Shown here one piece after another: positions 4,431-5,081 of a DNA stretch of 5,081 nt. The first letter of the stretch is position 1. Each line of letters starts with the position of its first letter. The translations under genes were made by a program, and so were the position numbers. This DNA comes from Intrasporangium_A sp039812505 (lineage in GTDB: Bacteria; Actinomycetota; Actinomycetes; Actinomycetales; Dermatophilaceae), in NCBI RefSeq assembly GCF_039812505.1, contig NZ_JBDIAQ010000202.1:1-5081 (forward strand), in the 5' to 3' direction. The notes under the pieces are model-generated. The model was not told the origin of the DNA and did not search any database. It worked only from the letters and a program-made list of their open reading frames with translations.

Positions 4431-4583
4431 CGGTGGAGTGGCGCTCGCCACGACGGGCTGGCATGAGCGCATGCTGTCGAGCCGTCGTATGCCGCTCGCC
4501 CCCCTCCCAGCCGTGCGCCCACACCGGGGGTGGGCCCCGCAACGGAACAGCGCGGCACCGGAGGGATACTCGAGACCTACCGG
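4431..4583 (+). ncRNA. Possible divergent or degraded cobalamin riboswitch upstream of metE
   Basis: In the metE leader CCCGCAACGG (4536-4545) resembles the riboswitch core (CCCGCAACTGT, with CGG in place of CTGT in several known examples), preceded by GTGCG...CACCGGGGGTGGGCC (4513-4536), which echoes the GTGCGA...CCGG...CTGG pattern. Downstream GAGACCTACCGG (4572-4583) resembles the B12 box (GAAGACCTGCCGG). CGGTGG (4431-4436) can pair with CTACCG (4577-4582) as the closing stem, at the right distance. Against it, the normally invariant GGGAA before the core is not seen; the same place reads CTCCCAG. metE is a classic B12-repressed target in actinobacteria, which raises the prior. An alternative is an unrelated structured leader. 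Confidence 0.4.
4450..4488. other. Long imperfect hairpin between the divergent VanZ and metE genes
   Basis: ACGACGG(G)CT (4450-4459, one bulged base) pairs with AGCCGTCGT (4480-4488). Inside, GCATG (4461-4465) pairs with CATGC (4470-4474) around the loop AGCG. It could be a peripheral arm of the metE leader RNA, or a structure in the VanZ leader on the other strand. No other promoter elements were convincing in 4421-4649. Confidence 0.45.
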
Positions 4584-4649
4584 AACCGCACCCGTGCCGC
4601 CTCGCTCAGGACGGCGCGGCCTTCATCGAGCACATGAGGAGACAGAGCC

Positions 4650-5081
4650 ATGGACCAGACCGCACCCTCGATCGGTGCGACGGTGCTGGGCTATCCGCGC
4701 ATCGGGCCTCACCGGGAGCTCAAGTTCGCGCTGGAGCACTACTGGTCCGGCCGGATCGACCGGGCCGAGCTGGCGCAGGTGGCTCGCGACGAACGGACCC
4801 GGACCTGGCGGGGGCTGCGCGAGGCCGGGCTGGACAGCATCCCGTCGGGAACCTTCTCCCTCTACGACCAGGTCCTCGACGCCGCAGTGCTGCTCGGCGC
4901 CATCCCGGCCAGGCATCGCGGAATCCATCGGCAGGACCCGCTGGCGGGCTACTTCGCCATGGCCCGCGGGACTGCCGAGGTAGCGCCGCTCGAGATGACC
5001 AAGTGGTTCGACACGAACTACCACTACCTCGTGCCGGAGATCGGCCCCGACACCGCGTTCCGGCTGGATGCGACCAAGCCG
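4650..5081 (+). CDS. metE: Cobalamin-independent methionine synthase (MetE), N-terminal part, cut by the window end
   Basis: The start ATG 4650 has AGGAG (4637-4641) 8 nt upstream, and the frame stays open for 144 codons to the window edge. The sequence shows the MetE N-terminal domain: LGYPRIGPHRELKFALEHYW (13-32), GLDSIPSGTFSLYDQVLD (60-77), DPLAGYFAMARGT (96-108) and LEMTKWFDTNYHYLVPEIGP (114-133). The enzyme transfers the methyl group of 5-methyltetrahydrofolate (polyglutamate) to homocysteine using zinc, making methionine in the cytosol. The full protein should be about 750-770 residues; the catalytic zinc site lies in the C-terminal barrel beyond the window. The lysine-rich folate-contacting motifs (RELKFA and MTKWFDTNYHY) are intact, so the gene appears functional. 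It is divergent from the VanZ-RDD gene and may be controlled by a B12-type leader. Confidence 0.95.
   Translation, partial: MDQTAPSIGATVLGYPRIGPHRELKFALEHYWSGRIDRAELAQVARDERTRTWRGLREAGLDSIPSGTFSLYDQVLDAAVLLGAIPARHRGIHRQDPLAGYFAMARGTAEVAPLEMTKWFDTNYHYLVPEIGPDTAFRLDATKP

Noticed and set aside
4501..4583. SAM-IV or SAH riboswitch instead of a cobalamin riboswitch before metE
   Set aside because: The order of GCAAC and GGTGGGG-like elements is reversed relative to SAM-IV, and the GAGGAGCGCTGC start and AACGGCGCTC end of SAH elements were not found.

Overview
The window is very GC-rich. It encodes an F420-type (Ddn-like) nitroreductase, a VapBC remnant and a VanZ-RDD fusion with the CPYR...DVDD motif. 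All complete genes appear to end in TGA. Together these point to a chromosomal segment of a high-GC actinobacterium; the genus cannot be set from this sequence alone. No tRNA, rRNA, CRISPR array or insertion sequence is visible.

Layout. Bases 1-441 (+) hold the C-terminal 146 residues of a polar amino-acid ABC transporter ATPase (GlnQ type). Next comes a 136-residue protein made almost entirely of 15 gapless hexapeptide repeats (615-1025, +). It has an upstream match to the SigR/SigH-type promoter (GGAAT-N18-GTT) and a strong hairpin just after its stop. Converging on it from the right is a two-gene minus-strand operon: a Ddn-family nitroreductase (2155-1694), then a TetR regulator (1697-1155) overlapping it by 4 nt. 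The operon has a near-consensus promoter with one 17-bp palindrome filling the -35/-10 spacer exactly and a second copy over the expected transcription start, a clear design for TetR autoregulation. Further right on the minus strand is a conserved-looking hypothetical protein of unknown function (2753-2277).

Bases about 2818 to 4420 (minus) are a decayed region. A VanZ-RDD membrane-protein gene carries two in-frame nonsense codons, TAG at codon 25 and TAA at codon 151, each where the family would be expected to have tyrosine. Its 3' end runs out of frame into a 5'-truncated vapB antitoxin gene. That is followed, with the usual GTGA overlap, by a vapC toxin gene that is both frameshifted and cut to about 45 codons. 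This looks like a deletion or recombination scar.

At the right edge metE (B12-independent methionine synthase) starts at 4650 (+) and runs off the window. The 229-nt gap between the VanZ and metE starts holds sequences resembling the conserved core of a cobalamin riboswitch: a CCCGCAACGG core, a GAGACCTACCGG B12-box-like stretch and a closing stem. This fits metE, which is commonly B12-repressed, but the element looks divergent or degraded. The points of most interest are the operator-in-promoter layout, the two tyrosine-position stops, the vapBC scar, the possible B12 riboswitch and the possible SigR-type promoter.
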